A stretch of DNA of 64,000 bases from Myxococcales bacterium (GTDB lineage Bacteria > Myxococcota_A > Polyangia > Haliangiales > Haliangiaceae): NCBI GenBank assembly GCA_016794525.1, contig JAEUJY010000073.1, positions 1-64,000 of the forward strand. The letters run 5' to 3'. The notes beneath the pieces were generated by a model. It ran no database searches. It had not been told where the DNA came from and saw nothing but the letters and a program-made list of their open reading frames with translations. Of this stretch, positions 31,176 to 39,225 are shown in pieces (positions within the stretch are counted from its first letter, which is position 1; each line of letters opens with the position of its first letter). A program made the position numbers and the translations under genes.

Positions 31176-31890
31176 CGAACTCCAGCTCGACCTCGAGGCT
31201 CTCGGCGCGGGGCGGGCGCGAGGGCGGGCTCGGATCGCGCGGCGGCGCGCCCACCGCCGGGAGCGACGGCGAGGTCCCGCGCGCGAAGCGGCGCTCGAGC
31301 GCGAACGGCTGCGTCGGCGCGCGCCGCACCTTGGGCCACCCTTCGATGTCGAGGTCGAGCGGCGGCGCCGCCAGCCGGAACCGCGCGTCCGACCACGCCA
31401 GCACCACCACCACCGCGTCGTCGTCGAAGAAGCCGTTGAGCTCGACGCGCTCGAGCTCGCCCGCCCGGTAGTGCAGCTCGGCGCGATCGAAGCCCGACAC
31501 CACGGTGATCCGGAAGGTGAGCGCGTGGTGCTCGCAGTGGCGCATCAGGGCGATCAGCGGCACGCCGGTGACGTCGCCCTGACAGCTCGCGCTGCCGCCG
31601 AGCGCGCCGGTGAGGTCGGGCAGGCGCTGCGTGAGCTCGTACCAGCCATCGTCCAGGTGGCGCACCCGGTGCAGCGCGCCCGCGCCGCGGGCGTCGCCGA
31701 ACTCGGCGTGATCGACCGCGCCGGCGCGCAGCTCGATGAGGCCGTGGGCGACGCCGGTCTCGATCCGGATCTGGCCGGTGACCAGGTGGCGACGGCACGC
31801 CGCGAGGATCCGATCGAGCGGCACGTCCGCGAACGATCCTTCCAGGTGGTTGCGCGAGACGTAGACGGGCGCGGTGGCGGGTCGACGCAT
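30967..31890 (-). CDS. DUF4388 domain protein with C-terminal membrane anchor
   Basis: A 307-residue protein. The N-terminal ~130 residues match DUF4388 (GSFADVPLDRILAACRRHLV, AGAVDHAEFGDARGAGALHR, GWYELTQRLP), a domain frequent in myxobacteria and associated with signalling and gliding. A second related half (about 135-210) follows, then a Pro-rich linker and one C-terminal helix (YWARALLAVATAVALTALGYLWL) that would tail-anchor it. The start at 31890 gives MRRPATAPVYVSRN; an upstream in-frame ATG at 31950 is possible. Its 3' end lies opposite the unnatural tail of the metallopeptidase. Confidence 0.8.
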   Translation of the reverse strand: MRRPATAPVYVSRNHLEGSFADVPLDRILAACRRHLVTGQIRIETGVAHGLIELRAGAVDHAEFGDARGAGALHRVRHLDDGWYELTQRLPDLTGALGGSASCQGDVTGVPLIALMRHCEHHALTFRITVVSGFDRAELHYRAGELERVELNGFFDDDAVVVVLAWSDARFRLAAPPLDLDIEGWPKVRRAPTQPFALERRFARGTSPSLPAVGAPPRDPSPPSRPPRAESLEVELEFVSEPGRPPAPPPPTAAQLSELIPDRARVLPPEACRAPARPWEVPYWARALLAVATAVALTALGYLWLTT

Positions 31891-32065
31891 CCCCACCGCC
31901 GGAGCGAATCGCGTGCCATCGCCTCGACACCAGGAGTCGCGAGCTTCCATCGCACACGCCGTCGAACTGCCTGGCGACTCGTCTTGCCAGCTCCGGAATC
32001 TGGAGAATGGCGTCGACGTCGAACGGAGGTTCGTGACCCCGCGCTGTGCCGCGCCGCTCCCGCCG

Positions 32066-32323
32066 CTACTGCACGAGCAGCGAGTAGCCCGCGAACGTCG
32101 CCGCCGCGGCGACGCCGAACACCAGCGCGTGGGTCAGCAGGCCGGGCGGGCGCGGCGGCGGGGTCGGCCCCGGCGACGCCTGCATCGCGGCCAGCTCCTG
32201 CCGCGCGGCCTCGAGCCGCTGGTCTTGCTCCGCGCGCGCGACCTTCTGCCGCTCGAGCTCGGCGATCTCGGTGATGAGCGCGTCGGCGCGAGCGCCGCGC
32301 GCGGATTCGTCGTCGCGGTACAT
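32066..32323 (-). CDS. Small coiled-coil membrane protein
   Basis: An 85-residue protein: about 55 residues of charged coiled coil (LITEIAELERQKVARAEQDQ, RLEAARQELAAMQ), a Pro-rich hinge, and one C-terminal helix (LTHALVFGVAAAATFAGYSLLV). The ATG overlaps the stop of the upstream VWA gene as TGATG, so the pair is translationally coupled and probably functions as one complex. Confidence 0.75.
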   Translation of the reverse strand: MYRDDESARGARADALITEIAELERQKVARAEQDQRLEAARQELAAMQASPGPTPPPRPPGLLTHALVFGVAAAATFAGYSLLVQ

Positions 32324-33573
32324 CAGAGGTTGTATCCCTTCTTGGTGGCGGTCTTGCGGGTGCCCTTGATCAGCTCGGACTCGAGCGAGGGCGCGTCGGT
32401 GGTGCCGCGCTTCGCGGCCTCGGCCTTGAGGAACGCCTCGCGCTCGGCCTCGAGCTTGGCGATCTCGGCCTTCAGCGCGGCGCGGCGGCTGGCCTGGGCC
32501 GCGACCACCGCCTGCTTCTCCTCGAGCGACTTGCCGCGCAGGTCGGCCGGCAGCTCCTCCTCCTTGGCGCGGCCCAGGAAGCCGGCGTCGCCCTCGACCG
32601 CGTCGACCAGGTCCCAGCTGTCGTTGCGGTACGCCTTCTTGGCCTTGAGCGCGTTGCGCTCGACCGCGACCTTGGCGCCCAGCTTGGCCGACGTCGCGTC
32701 GGCCGCCGCCTGGCGCGCCACCGCCGCCTGACCGCCCGCGCCGTACGCGAGGTACGTCCCGTTCAGCTCGCCACCCAGCCGCAGGATCTCCGCGTCCTGG
32801 GGCGCCGGGATGTGCGCGGCCACGCGGTCCTGATCGATCGTGGTCAGGTCCGACTGCGCCAGCTTCGCCGCGGAGCCCCACGTCTGGCTCTCGCTGTCGC
32901 CGTTGTTGGTGCCGCAGAAGATCAGCTGCACCGCGATGTCCTTGGCCGCCGCCGCCGCCATCGCCGCCGTCGCCGACACCCGGCCCTGATCGAACGACTC
33001 GTTGCCGGCCACGAAGACGAACCGCAGCGCCGCCGGGTCGTTCGACCACGCCAGCGACGTCACCGCCGTCTGGATCGCCTGGCCCGCGAACTCGCTGCCG
33101 CCGTTGGTGAACAGCGCGCCCAGCTTCTCGGAGGCCTGGTCGAGGTCCGACGTGAACGGCAGCACCTGCCGGATGTAGCCGCCCTCCTCGGGCAGCGTGT
33201 CGTTGCCGTACTCGAAGATCGCCAGCTCGATCTTCACCCCGCGCACCTTCCCATCGACCACCCGCGTCATGCGGCCCAGCTGGTCGACCATCTTCCACAG
33301 GTGCGACCGCGCCTGGTTGATGAGGCCGTCCATGCTGCTCGACGTATCGAGCAACAGCGCCACCTGCACCGTGTCTACCGCCGTGTCGCGCACCGGCTCC
33401 GCCGGCTGCACCAGCGCCACCGGCGGCGGGCCCGCGTGCCGTGCCGGGGGCGCCGCGCCACCCAGCCGGGCGACCGCGAAGGCCACCCCCGCCGCTCCCC
33501 CCAGCGTCGCGACGAGGGTCAGGCTGTGACGACGAAACCAGCGGTTCAGGCGAGCAGGCGCGATCGGCGGCAT
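32323..33573 (-). CDS. VWA domain membrane protein with C-terminal coiled coil
   Basis: A 416-residue protein: a signal-anchor helix (HSLTLVATLGGAAGVAFAVARL, about 16-37), a von Willebrand A domain at about 65-240 with the metal-ion (MIDAS) motif DTSSSMD and the later GGSEFAGQAI, and a long charged coiled coil at about 300-416. The ATG at 33573 is preferred over an upstream GTG (33597) because GAAGGAG sits 8 bases before it. VWA proteins of this kind mediate metal-dependent assembly or adhesion outside the membrane. Coupled to the small coiled-coil protein downstream. Confidence 0.82.
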   Translation of the reverse strand: MPPIAPARLNRWFRRHSLTLVATLGGAAGVAFAVARLGGAAPPARHAGPPPVALVQPAEPVRDTAVDTVQVALLLDTSSSMDGLINQARSHLWKMVDQLGRMTRVVDGKVRGVKIELAIFEYGNDTLPEEGGYIRQVLPFTSDLDQASEKLGALFTNGGSEFAGQAIQTAVTSLAWSNDPAALRFVFVAGNESFDQGRVSATAAMAAAAAKDIAVQLIFCGTNNGDSESQTWGSAAKLAQSDLTTIDQDRVAAHIPAPQDAEILRLGGELNGTYLAYGAGGQAAVARQAAADATSAKLGAKVAVERNALKAKKAYRNDSWDLVDAVEGDAGFLGRAKEEELPADLRGKSLEEKQAVVAAQASRRAALKAEIAKLEAEREAFLKAEAAKRGTTDAPSLESELIKGTRKTATKKGYNL

Positions 33574-33713
33574 CCGGACGGCTCCTTCGAGGTTCACCCT
33601 CCAGACGCGCGACCCGCCGCTCGGTTGTATTTCGGTGTGTCAGGCCCGTGTCAGGGCGCCTCGCCCGCGCGCCGAGACGGGCGCGCCCCGCGACCCCATG
33701 TCAGGGTGGGCGC

Positions 33714-34097
33714 ATGCATCCGGCGTTGGCGGCGTTGTCACCCAGGCAGGCGAGTGCGCTCTACGATGACCCCGAGGCGCTGGAGGCCTGGCTCGGTCAG
33801 CACCAGCTGGGGTATCGCGAGGCGATCGCCGTCATCGGCGAGCTCATGCTCGACGTCGAGACCGCGCCGCCCGTCGTGCGACCGAACCGCCGCGACGCCG
33901 CGGAGCTCCTCGCGTACGTCGAGCGCGCGGCCCGGCTGCCCGCGCGGCTGCGTGCGGTCGCCACGCTGTGCCTGAAAGACGGCGCCACGCTCGACCAGGC
34001 GGCGGCGCGCCTCGGCATCGCCCGTGCGACCGTGCGCGTCCACCTGCGCCGCTTGCGAGCGCTGCAGCGTACCGCCGCCGCCCGGGCGTCGCGCTGA
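33714..34097 (+). CDS. Helix-turn-helix DNA-binding protein (sigma region 4-like)
   Basis: A 127-residue protein. The C-terminal half has a helix-turn-helix in DGATLDQAAARLGIARATVR followed by VHLRRLRALQ, like sigma region 4 or LuxR-type domains. The N-terminal half is helical, perhaps for dimerisation (ALSPRQASALYDDPEALEAW). Upstream, TGTCAGG occurs three times between about 33637 and 33707, a possible operator. It directly precedes the triple palindrome at 34148-34269, which it could bind; both links are inferred. Confidence 0.72.
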   Translation: MHPALAALSPRQASALYDDPEALEAWLGQHQLGYREAIAVIGELMLDVETAPPVVRPNRRDAAELLAYVERAARLPARLRAVATLCLKDGATLDQAAARLGIARATVRVHLRRLRALQRTAAARASR

Positions 34098-34147
34098 TCG
34101 GCGGGGCCGGTCGCGGTCCGGAGAGTCCCTGTTCTCATTCGGCGTCG

Positions 34148-34269
34148 TTACCCAGTGGGTAAGTGCCGGCCAACGAAGTCGAGAGGATGCGCCGACGCCC
34201 ATTACCCAGTGGGTAGCCGCGCTCGAGCAAGGCCGCGATTGGACACAGGCGCCGTTACCCACTGGGTAA
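34148..34269. repeat. Three phased TTACCCAGTGGGTAA palindromes
   Basis: A 15-base odd palindrome occurs at 34148-34162 (exact), 34202-34216 (one mismatch in the last base) and 34255-34269 (exact, opposite centre base). Distances between copies are 54 and 53 bases, five helical turns, so all boxes lie on one DNA face. They are in the 347-base gap between the HTH gene and the zinc-binding protein gene; no coding frame with good support spans the gap. The three are identical only within the boxes, not in the DNA between them, which argues for binding sites rather than a duplicated element. Confidence 0.75.
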
Positions 34270-34444
34270 CCGCGCCGTGGGGCCATCACCAGCATCGGGA
34301 TCCTCTCGTCTCCGGGCGGCGGCGCCTGCATCCACGGGCGGACGTGGTGGTGGGCGGGCACCGCCGCGGACACGTCGACGATCAGTCCGTGAACCGACCC
34401 CGGCGGTGTTGACCGGCCCCGCCGTCCCGGCATACGCCATCGCG

Positions 34445-36277
34445 ATGGCGAGCTGCCTCCACTGTGACGGCGCGAAGGGCAAGCGCGACTGTCCTGCGCT
34501 CGGCGGCATGATCTGTCCGCCCTGTTGCGGCCGGCACCGACTCGGCGCGATCGCCTGCCCACCCGGGTGCCGGTGGCTCGGCGGGCTGGCGGTGGTGCGC
34601 GAACCCAGCGCGCGGGCCTTCACGCGTGACGACTACGCGGCGGCGGTCGACAAGCTGATGGCGTTCGTCCTGTCGCCGCGCGAGGCCGCGGCCCGGCACG
34701 AGTCGCTCGCCTTCCTGCGCGACATGATCGAAGAGGCGGGCGGGCGGGGCGGGCTCGACGGCGACGGAATCCGGGAGTGGATGGGCCCCGTGATCGATGG
34801 CTTCCTCGGGTACGGCGCGCGCGATCGCGACCGCCGGCGCGCGGTCGATCGGTTGATCGCCGCGCGCGGGCGCGATCTCGCCGCCGGCGAGGTCGCCGCG
34901 CTCGGTGCGCTCGCGCAGGCGCGGGCGTCCTTGTTCGAGGTCGTGGCGGTGCAAGTCGGCGCCGGCCTGACGCTGCGCGATCGCCTCGGCGACGGCGAGA
35001 TCCAGGTGCGCGAGGTGACGGCGAGCACGCAGCTCCGGCCCGGCGACGTCATCTTCGCGTGGGTCATGGCGGTGGGCGACCACCTCGAGCTGACCGGCGC
35101 GTCGATGCAGGTGCCGCCTGCGCACGTCGCCACGGTCGCGACCGCGCTCGCCGACGAGCTGGACGAGCTGCGCGCGGAGACGCCGGCCGCCGATGTCGCC
35201 GAGATCGCCGACGTCGCCCTCGACGCGCTCGCGGAGGCCGTCGCCGCCTGGCGCCCGCCGGAGCTGGTCACGACGCACGGCGAGCCGCTGCTGTTCTGCG
35301 CCGCGCACTACACGGTCGGCGACGGCGCGGCGGTCCGGGCGCGGCTGGTCGCCCACGCCGACATCGACGGCGACGACCTGGACGGCGGCGGCCCGATGAC
35401 GTGGCTCGATCGCGCGCCGAACCCTGCGCTCGCCAACGGCCCGACCGTCCTGGGCCAGCTGCGCGTCGCTGATGGCGAGCTGGTGCTCGAGACCAACTCG
35501 CGCGCGCGGCTCGCGCGCGGTCGCGCCATGATCGAGGAGACGCTCGGGCAGCTGGCGGCGCACCGCGCCGATACGTTCCAGGACCCGGAGGCGGCGCTGC
35601 GCGACGGCGCGGCGTCGCCGTCCGCGTCGACCTCCCCGGAGGTGCCACCCGAGGTCGCGGCCGAGATCATCGGCCGGTACCTACGCGCCCACTACACCCG
35701 CTGGATGGACGAGCCGTTGCCGGCGCTCGATGGCAAGACCCCGCGCAAGGCCGCGCGGACCGCGGCCGGCAAGCGGAGCGTCGCGGCGCTGGTCGATGAC
35801 GCCGAGCGGATGTCGCTGAGGATGCCGGGCCAGGCCGCCCCCGGCTCCTTCGATTGGCTCCGGCGCGAGCTCGGGCTGCCGGTCCACGAGGCGAGTGACG
35901 ACGGCCTCGGCTACGACGCCGACCTTGCGCCCGATCCGTCGGCCTGGTTGGGCGCCGCCGAGGACGTGCGCGAGCAGGCGGTCCGCGCCTACCACGCCCG
36001 GCTCATCGATCAGCCACCGGTGGCGAAGCCCGGCCTTCACGCCGCGCTGCACGTGATCGTCGAGAACCAGGTCGCCGCCGGCGATCCGGAAGAGACGGCG
36101 GCGACGCTGCACCGCCTCGTCAGCGCCGGCACGACGCGTCACGAGGCGATCCACGCGGTCGCCTCGGTGGTCCTGCGCGAGATGGACGCCGTGGTCAGGC
36201 AAAAGCGCCGCTACGATCGCGTGCGCGTCGCGCGCGAGCTAGACCAGCTGCGCGCGCGCGACTGGCAAGGGTCATGA
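34445..36277 (+). CDS. Zinc-binding protein with MbcA/ParS-like and DUF1841-like regions
   Basis: A 610-residue cytosolic protein. The N-terminal 45 residues hold eight Cys (SCLHCDGAKG, RDCPALGGMICPPCCGRHR, IACPPGC) predicted to bind zinc in a compact knuckle. A middle region (about 60-400) is unassigned. At about 415-450, MDEPLPALDGKTPRKAARTA resembles the segment of MbcA/ParS-type antitoxin domains, which often sits beside SEC-C-like zinc motifs. The C-terminal HVIVENQVAAG, LHRLVSAGTTRHEAIHAVAS resembles DUF1841. It could be a large regulator or toxin-antitoxin-related protein. The three phased palindromes upstream suggest tight control. Confidence 0.75.
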   Translation: MASCLHCDGAKGKRDCPALGGMICPPCCGRHRLGAIACPPGCRWLGGLAVVREPSARAFTRDDYAAAVDKLMAFVLSPREAAARHESLAFLRDMIEEAGGRGGLDGDGIREWMGPVIDGFLGYGARDRDRRRAVDRLIAARGRDLAAGEVAALGALAQARASLFEVVAVQVGAGLTLRDRLGDGEIQVREVTASTQLRPGDVIFAWVMAVGDHLELTGASMQVPPAHVATVATALADELDELRAETPAADVAEIADVALDALAEAVAAWRPPELVTTHGEPLLFCAAHYTVGDGAAVRARLVAHADIDGDDLDGGGPMTWLDRAPNPALANGPTVLGQLRVADGELVLETNSRARLARGRAMIEETLGQLAAHRADTFQDPEAALRDGAASPSASTSPEVPPEVAAEIIGRYLRAHYTRWMDEPLPALDGKTPRKAARTAAGKRSVAALVDDAERMSLRMPGQAAPGSFDWLRRELGLPVHEASDDGLGYDADLAPDPSAWLGAAEDVREQAVRAYHARLIDQPPVAKPGLHAALHVIVENQVAAGDPEETAATLHRLVSAGTTRHEAIHAVASVVLREMDAVVRQKRRYDRVRVARELDQLRARDWQGS

Positions 36278-36383
36278 GGGGCGAGCAGGACGGCGTGAGC
36301 CCCGACGAGGCATGGCCGCCGCGCATGGGGCCGCGGCCAGTCGGCGGGGGTTGGGGCACGTAGCCCGGGCGCGCCGCGCCTCG

Positions 36384-37307
36384 TCACATCGGCGGCGAGG
36401 CGGTCCGGTCCTCGACGAAGATGGCGTCCGGCACGATCAGCGAGCCGGTGGACACCCACTGCTCGGCGGCGCGCACCCCGCCGATCCCGATCGTCCCGGT
36501 GGCCGGTCCGGCCGGCCCGATCGCCATCGTGCCGATGACCGCGACGCCGGCGGCGCTGGTCGCCACGTCGGTCGCGGGCGTGAACCCGCCGCGGCTGGCG
36601 TCGACGAAGCGCACGTCGGCGCCGGGGCGCAGGTTGATGAACGTCTCGGCGGTCGGCTGCACGCCCGCCGCCGGCGAGCCGTCGCGGTTCTTGAACAGGA
36701 ACGCGATGAGCCCGCGGTGCGCCGCGTCCGCCATGCCGCCGCTGGCCAGGTCGGCGCGCCACTGCGCCGCGAGCGCCGCCGACGGCGCGGCGATCGTGTG
36801 AGCGAGGTGGCAGGGGTCGCTCGCGCCGTTGGCGCACGCGCGGTTGTCCGACAGCGTCAGCGCGCGCCCGCCGCCTTCGACGCGGAACAGCATGATCGGG
36901 AACAACGCCCCGGCCCCCGCGTACACCGCGAGCGGCCCGAACCGGCCCTCCGCGTCGGTCGTCACCGTCGCCAGCAGCGGACAGTCGGCCGCGGGGATGT
37001 CGCCCTCGGTGTCCCACGCCGTCGTGATGGCCACCGTCGCGCCGGGCACCGGCTGCCCGGTCGTGAAGTCGACGATCGTCCCGCTGACCTCGACGACGAT
37101 CGCGCGCCGGACGTCCGGCTGGACGCAGTGCGCCGGGGCCGGCACCGGCTCGGCCGGCACGAGCGTGTCCTCGCCGCAGGCGGCGAGCGCCAGGGCGGCG
37201 AGCCCGACCGCCAGCGTGGCGCGGCGCGGCGAGGCGACGTGGGTCGGCGAGCAGAGGCGGGTGAGGGAGGCGGCAGGGGCGGAGGCGGCGGAGGCGGAGG
37301 CGGGCAT
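36384..37307 (-). CDS. Lipoprotein with carboxypeptidase-regulatory-like domain
   Basis: A 307-residue protein with a basic N-region and lipobox (AVGLAALALAAC, Cys about 45). Residues about 65-130 resemble a carboxypeptidase-regulatory/prealbumin-like sandwich (VEVSGTIVDFTTGQPVPGAT, TVTTDAEGRFGPLAVYAG). The C-terminal half has two more beta domains with Cys (DNRACANGASDPCHLAH). Probably a surface-exposed structural lipoprotein. The start at 37307 leaves an unusually long Ala/Ser-rich leader; the true start may be further in. Confidence 0.72.
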   Translation of the reverse strand: MPASASAASAPAASLTRLCSPTHVASPRRATLAVGLAALALAACGEDTLVPAEPVPAPAHCVQPDVRRAIVVEVSGTIVDFTTGQPVPGATVAITTAWDTEGDIPAADCPLLATVTTDAEGRFGPLAVYAGAGALFPIMLFRVEGGGRALTLSDNRACANGASDPCHLAHTIAAPSAALAAQWRADLASGGMADAAHRGLIAFLFKNRDGSPAAGVQPTAETFINLRPGADVRFVDASRGGFTPATDVATSAAGVAVIGTMAIGPAGPATGTIGIGGVRAAEQWVSTGSLIVPDAIFVEDRTASPPM

Positions 37308-37528
37308 GGTGGCCGAACCCGTAGCAACGCCTGTGCCCCGCGCCCCGGGGCCGCGGCGGCGGCCGAGGCGCGCCGGTGGTGAAGCCTCACCGATGTCGAG
37401 CTGTGCAGTCCCCACCGCTGGTGACGGCGCGCCAGCTCCGCAGCGTCTCGATGAGATCGGCGTCCGCCACGTGTTACCGTCGATGAGCGGTCACGTGGCC
37501 GCAGGGGTGGTCGCGCGGCGCGACCGCC

Positions 37529-38032
37529 TCACTGGGCCCACAGCTCGAGGTGCGCCTCGCCGCCCGACGGCAGATCGCCGTGATGGAACTCGACGCGGTT
37601 GATCGCCCGGGCGCCGTCGGGCAACGCGATCGGCCGGCTCCAGGTCCCCGCCGTGAACACCAGGCGGGTCCGCGGCGTGAACGACGTGCCGTCGGCGAAG
37701 ATCACGGTCACCGCGTCCAGCTCGACGCCGCCGTGCTCGGCCTTGAGCTTGATCGTCGAGAACGCCCGCCCGTGGCGCGCGAGCGCGATCACGCCCCGCG
37801 CGGCGCGTCCCCGGACCCAGCGCTCGCCCAGCCGGGTCCACCCGCGGGTGTCGTCGACGACCCGCGCCGGCGGCTCGCCGTACCGCGCCGGCACCGGCCG
37901 CGCCGGGAAGATGCATCCGCCGAGCGCCACGAGGACGATCGCGCCGCGGAGGAGGCCGTCGTGGGGGCGTCCGATGGGCCGCGTGCGCGTCGTGCGCGTC
38001 TGGCTCACTCGCGTCACGGTGGTGGGCTCCAC
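37529..38032 (-). CDS. Lipoprotein with single beta-sandwich domain
   Basis: A 167-residue predicted lipoprotein (GAIVLVALGGC, Cys about 41) with a mature domain of about 110 residues (WTRLGERWVRGRAARGVIAL, FSTIKLKAEHGGVELDAVTV, AINRVEFHHGD, AHLELWAQ). The strand order resembles DUF2541-like proteins such as E. coli YaaI; this is a tentative match. It lies in the same direction as, and 10 bases after, the small zinc-finger gene, so the two may form an operon. Confidence 0.72.
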   Translation of the reverse strand: MEPTTVTRVSQTRTTRTRPIGRPHDGLLRGAIVLVALGGCIFPARPVPARYGEPPARVVDDTRGWTRLGERWVRGRAARGVIALARHGRAFSTIKLKAEHGGVELDAVTVIFADGTSFTPRTRLVFTAGTWSRPIALPDGARAINRVEFHHGDLPSGGEAHLELWAQ

Positions 38033-38042
38033 GCCGTCGCGC

Positions 38043-38336
38043 TCACCGCCGGAGCGTAGCGCAGCTCATCCCCGGGATGGCTGCCGCCCGAGGCGTTCCG
38101 TCGCGCGTGCGCCGGTCGGCCGCGCGCAGGTCGCGCTCGTCGACCGCGCCGGTCATCCACGCCACGAGGAAGTCGAGGCTCTGGCGCGTCTTGGCCCACA
38201 CGGTGTGCCCCCGCACCGAAGCGCGGTACCAGAGCTCGAAGTCCTGTCCGTGCTCGGGCGCCAGCTCGCGGATCAGGCCGCAGTGGATGCACGTGATGCG
38301 TTCGCAGCGGAGGCCGACGGAGGACGCGCAGCGCAT
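38043..38336 (-). CDS. Small zinc-ribbon-like protein, possibly 5'-truncated
   Basis: A 97-residue frame starting at ATG 38336. LRCERITCIHCG holds Cys pairs of a zinc ribbon, followed by a conserved-looking segment (QDFELWYRASVRGHTVWAKT, SLDFLVAWMTGAV). Its 5' end coincides with the start of the queG-like fragment on the other strand, so the original N-terminus may have been lost by rearrangement. I do not recognise the family. Confidence 0.5.
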   Translation of the reverse strand: MRCASSVGLRCERITCIHCGLIRELAPEHGQDFELWYRASVRGHTVWAKTRQSLDFLVAWMTGAVDERDLRAADRRTRDGTPRAAAIPGMSCATLRR

Positions 38337-38430
38337 GCGGGCGGCGCTGGAGGCGCGCGTGGATGAGCCGAGTCCACGGATTCGCGAGCATGTCGCGGCG
38401 GCGATCAGGGCGCTGGGGCCGGGGAGGTAG
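38335..38430 (+). pseudogene. queG-like 3' fragment, copy 1
   Basis: Thirty-one residues, RAALEARVDEPSPRIREHVA followed by AAIRALGPGR and a stop, resemble the C-terminal HEAT-like end of epoxyqueuosine reductase (QueG), typically ALEARLDDPSPLVREHV. No upstream QueG domains exist here. A second copy lies at 43714-43812 in the same orientation. Differences between copies are conservative at the protein level (D/E, I/V, R/Q), which shows that the plus-strand frame was once under selection. Confidence 0.5.
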
Positions 38431-38510
38431 CCTCGACGGGGCGACGCTCGCGGCGACGTCACCCCGACGGGGTGATGGTGCGCCTCCACGCCGCCGACTA
38501 TGGTCCGTCG

Positions 38511-39215
38511 ATGAAACATGCCACGAAGGGGTGGGCGGCGGCGCTGTTGCTCGTCGGCTGCTCGATGTCGGCGAACCTGAACGGTCGGTCGTTCGGGACG
38601 ACGCCCGGCGCGTCATCATCGGCCGGCGGCGCCGCCGCGCAGGTCACGATGCCCGACCTGGCCGGGAAGACGCCCGAACAGGCGGTGGCGATCCTCCGGA
38701 GCGCGGGCATCAACGTGGTCGACACGCACGAGAACGATTCGGACCTGTGCGGAGAGAACGACGACCACTCGATGACGCCGCAAGGCACGATCTGCAAGCA
38801 CACGCCGATGGCCGGCGCGTCGGTGTCGCCGCAGTCGGTGCGGCTGGCGTACACGGTTGAACACGATCGCTACGAAGGCGGCAGCTCGCCGCGTCCGTGG
38901 CGTCGCATGCCCGCGCTGGTCGGCATGACGCTCGATGCCGCGCGGGCAACGCTCGCGCGCGCCGAGCTCTCGATCGACGCGAACTTCGACGTCGAGGTGG
39001 TCGAGTCCGAGAGCTGCGCGCCGGGGACGGTGTGCGAGACCAGCCCGCCGGCGAAGATCCGCAAGATGCTCGGACCCCGCGGTCGCATCTACGTCGGCGC
39101 GCCCCGCGCGGCGGTCGCTCCAGCACCGCCGATAGCACCGACACCGCCGGCCGCGCCGGCGCAGCCAACCGCCCCAGCGTCCCAGCCATCGGCGCAGCCC
39201 GACGTCTACTTCTGA
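38511..39215 (+). CDS. PASTA-domain lipoprotein
   Basis: A 234-residue lipoprotein (GWAAALLLVGC, Cys about 17). Two PASTA-type repeats are visible: MPDLAGKTPEQAVAILRSAG at about 46 and MPALVGMTLDAARATLARAE at about 132, each followed by a region with Cys that could form a disulfide (DLCGEN, TICKHT; ESCAPGTVCET). A Pro/Ala tail closes it. PASTA domains bind peptidoglycan stems. The 10-base gap to the next gene, with a strong GAGGAGG site, indicates co-expression with the repeat protein. Confidence 0.82.
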   Translation: MKHATKGWAAALLLVGCSMSANLNGRSFGTTPGASSSAGGAAAQVTMPDLAGKTPEQAVAILRSAGINVVDTHENDSDLCGENDDHSMTPQGTICKHTPMAGASVSPQSVRLAYTVEHDRYEGGSSPRPWRRMPALVGMTLDAARATLARAELSIDANFDVEVVESESCAPGTVCETSPPAKIRKMLGPRGRIYVGAPRAAVAPAPPIAPTPPAAPAQPTAPASQPSAQPDVYF

Positions 39216-39225
39216 GGAGGCACCC

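Noticed and set aside
33604-33628. Further GCAAC-N15-CGTC promoter upstream of the VWA gene
   Set aside because: The nearest sequence is ACAAC with a 16-base spacer and CGTC; element and spacing both differ from the three exact copies.
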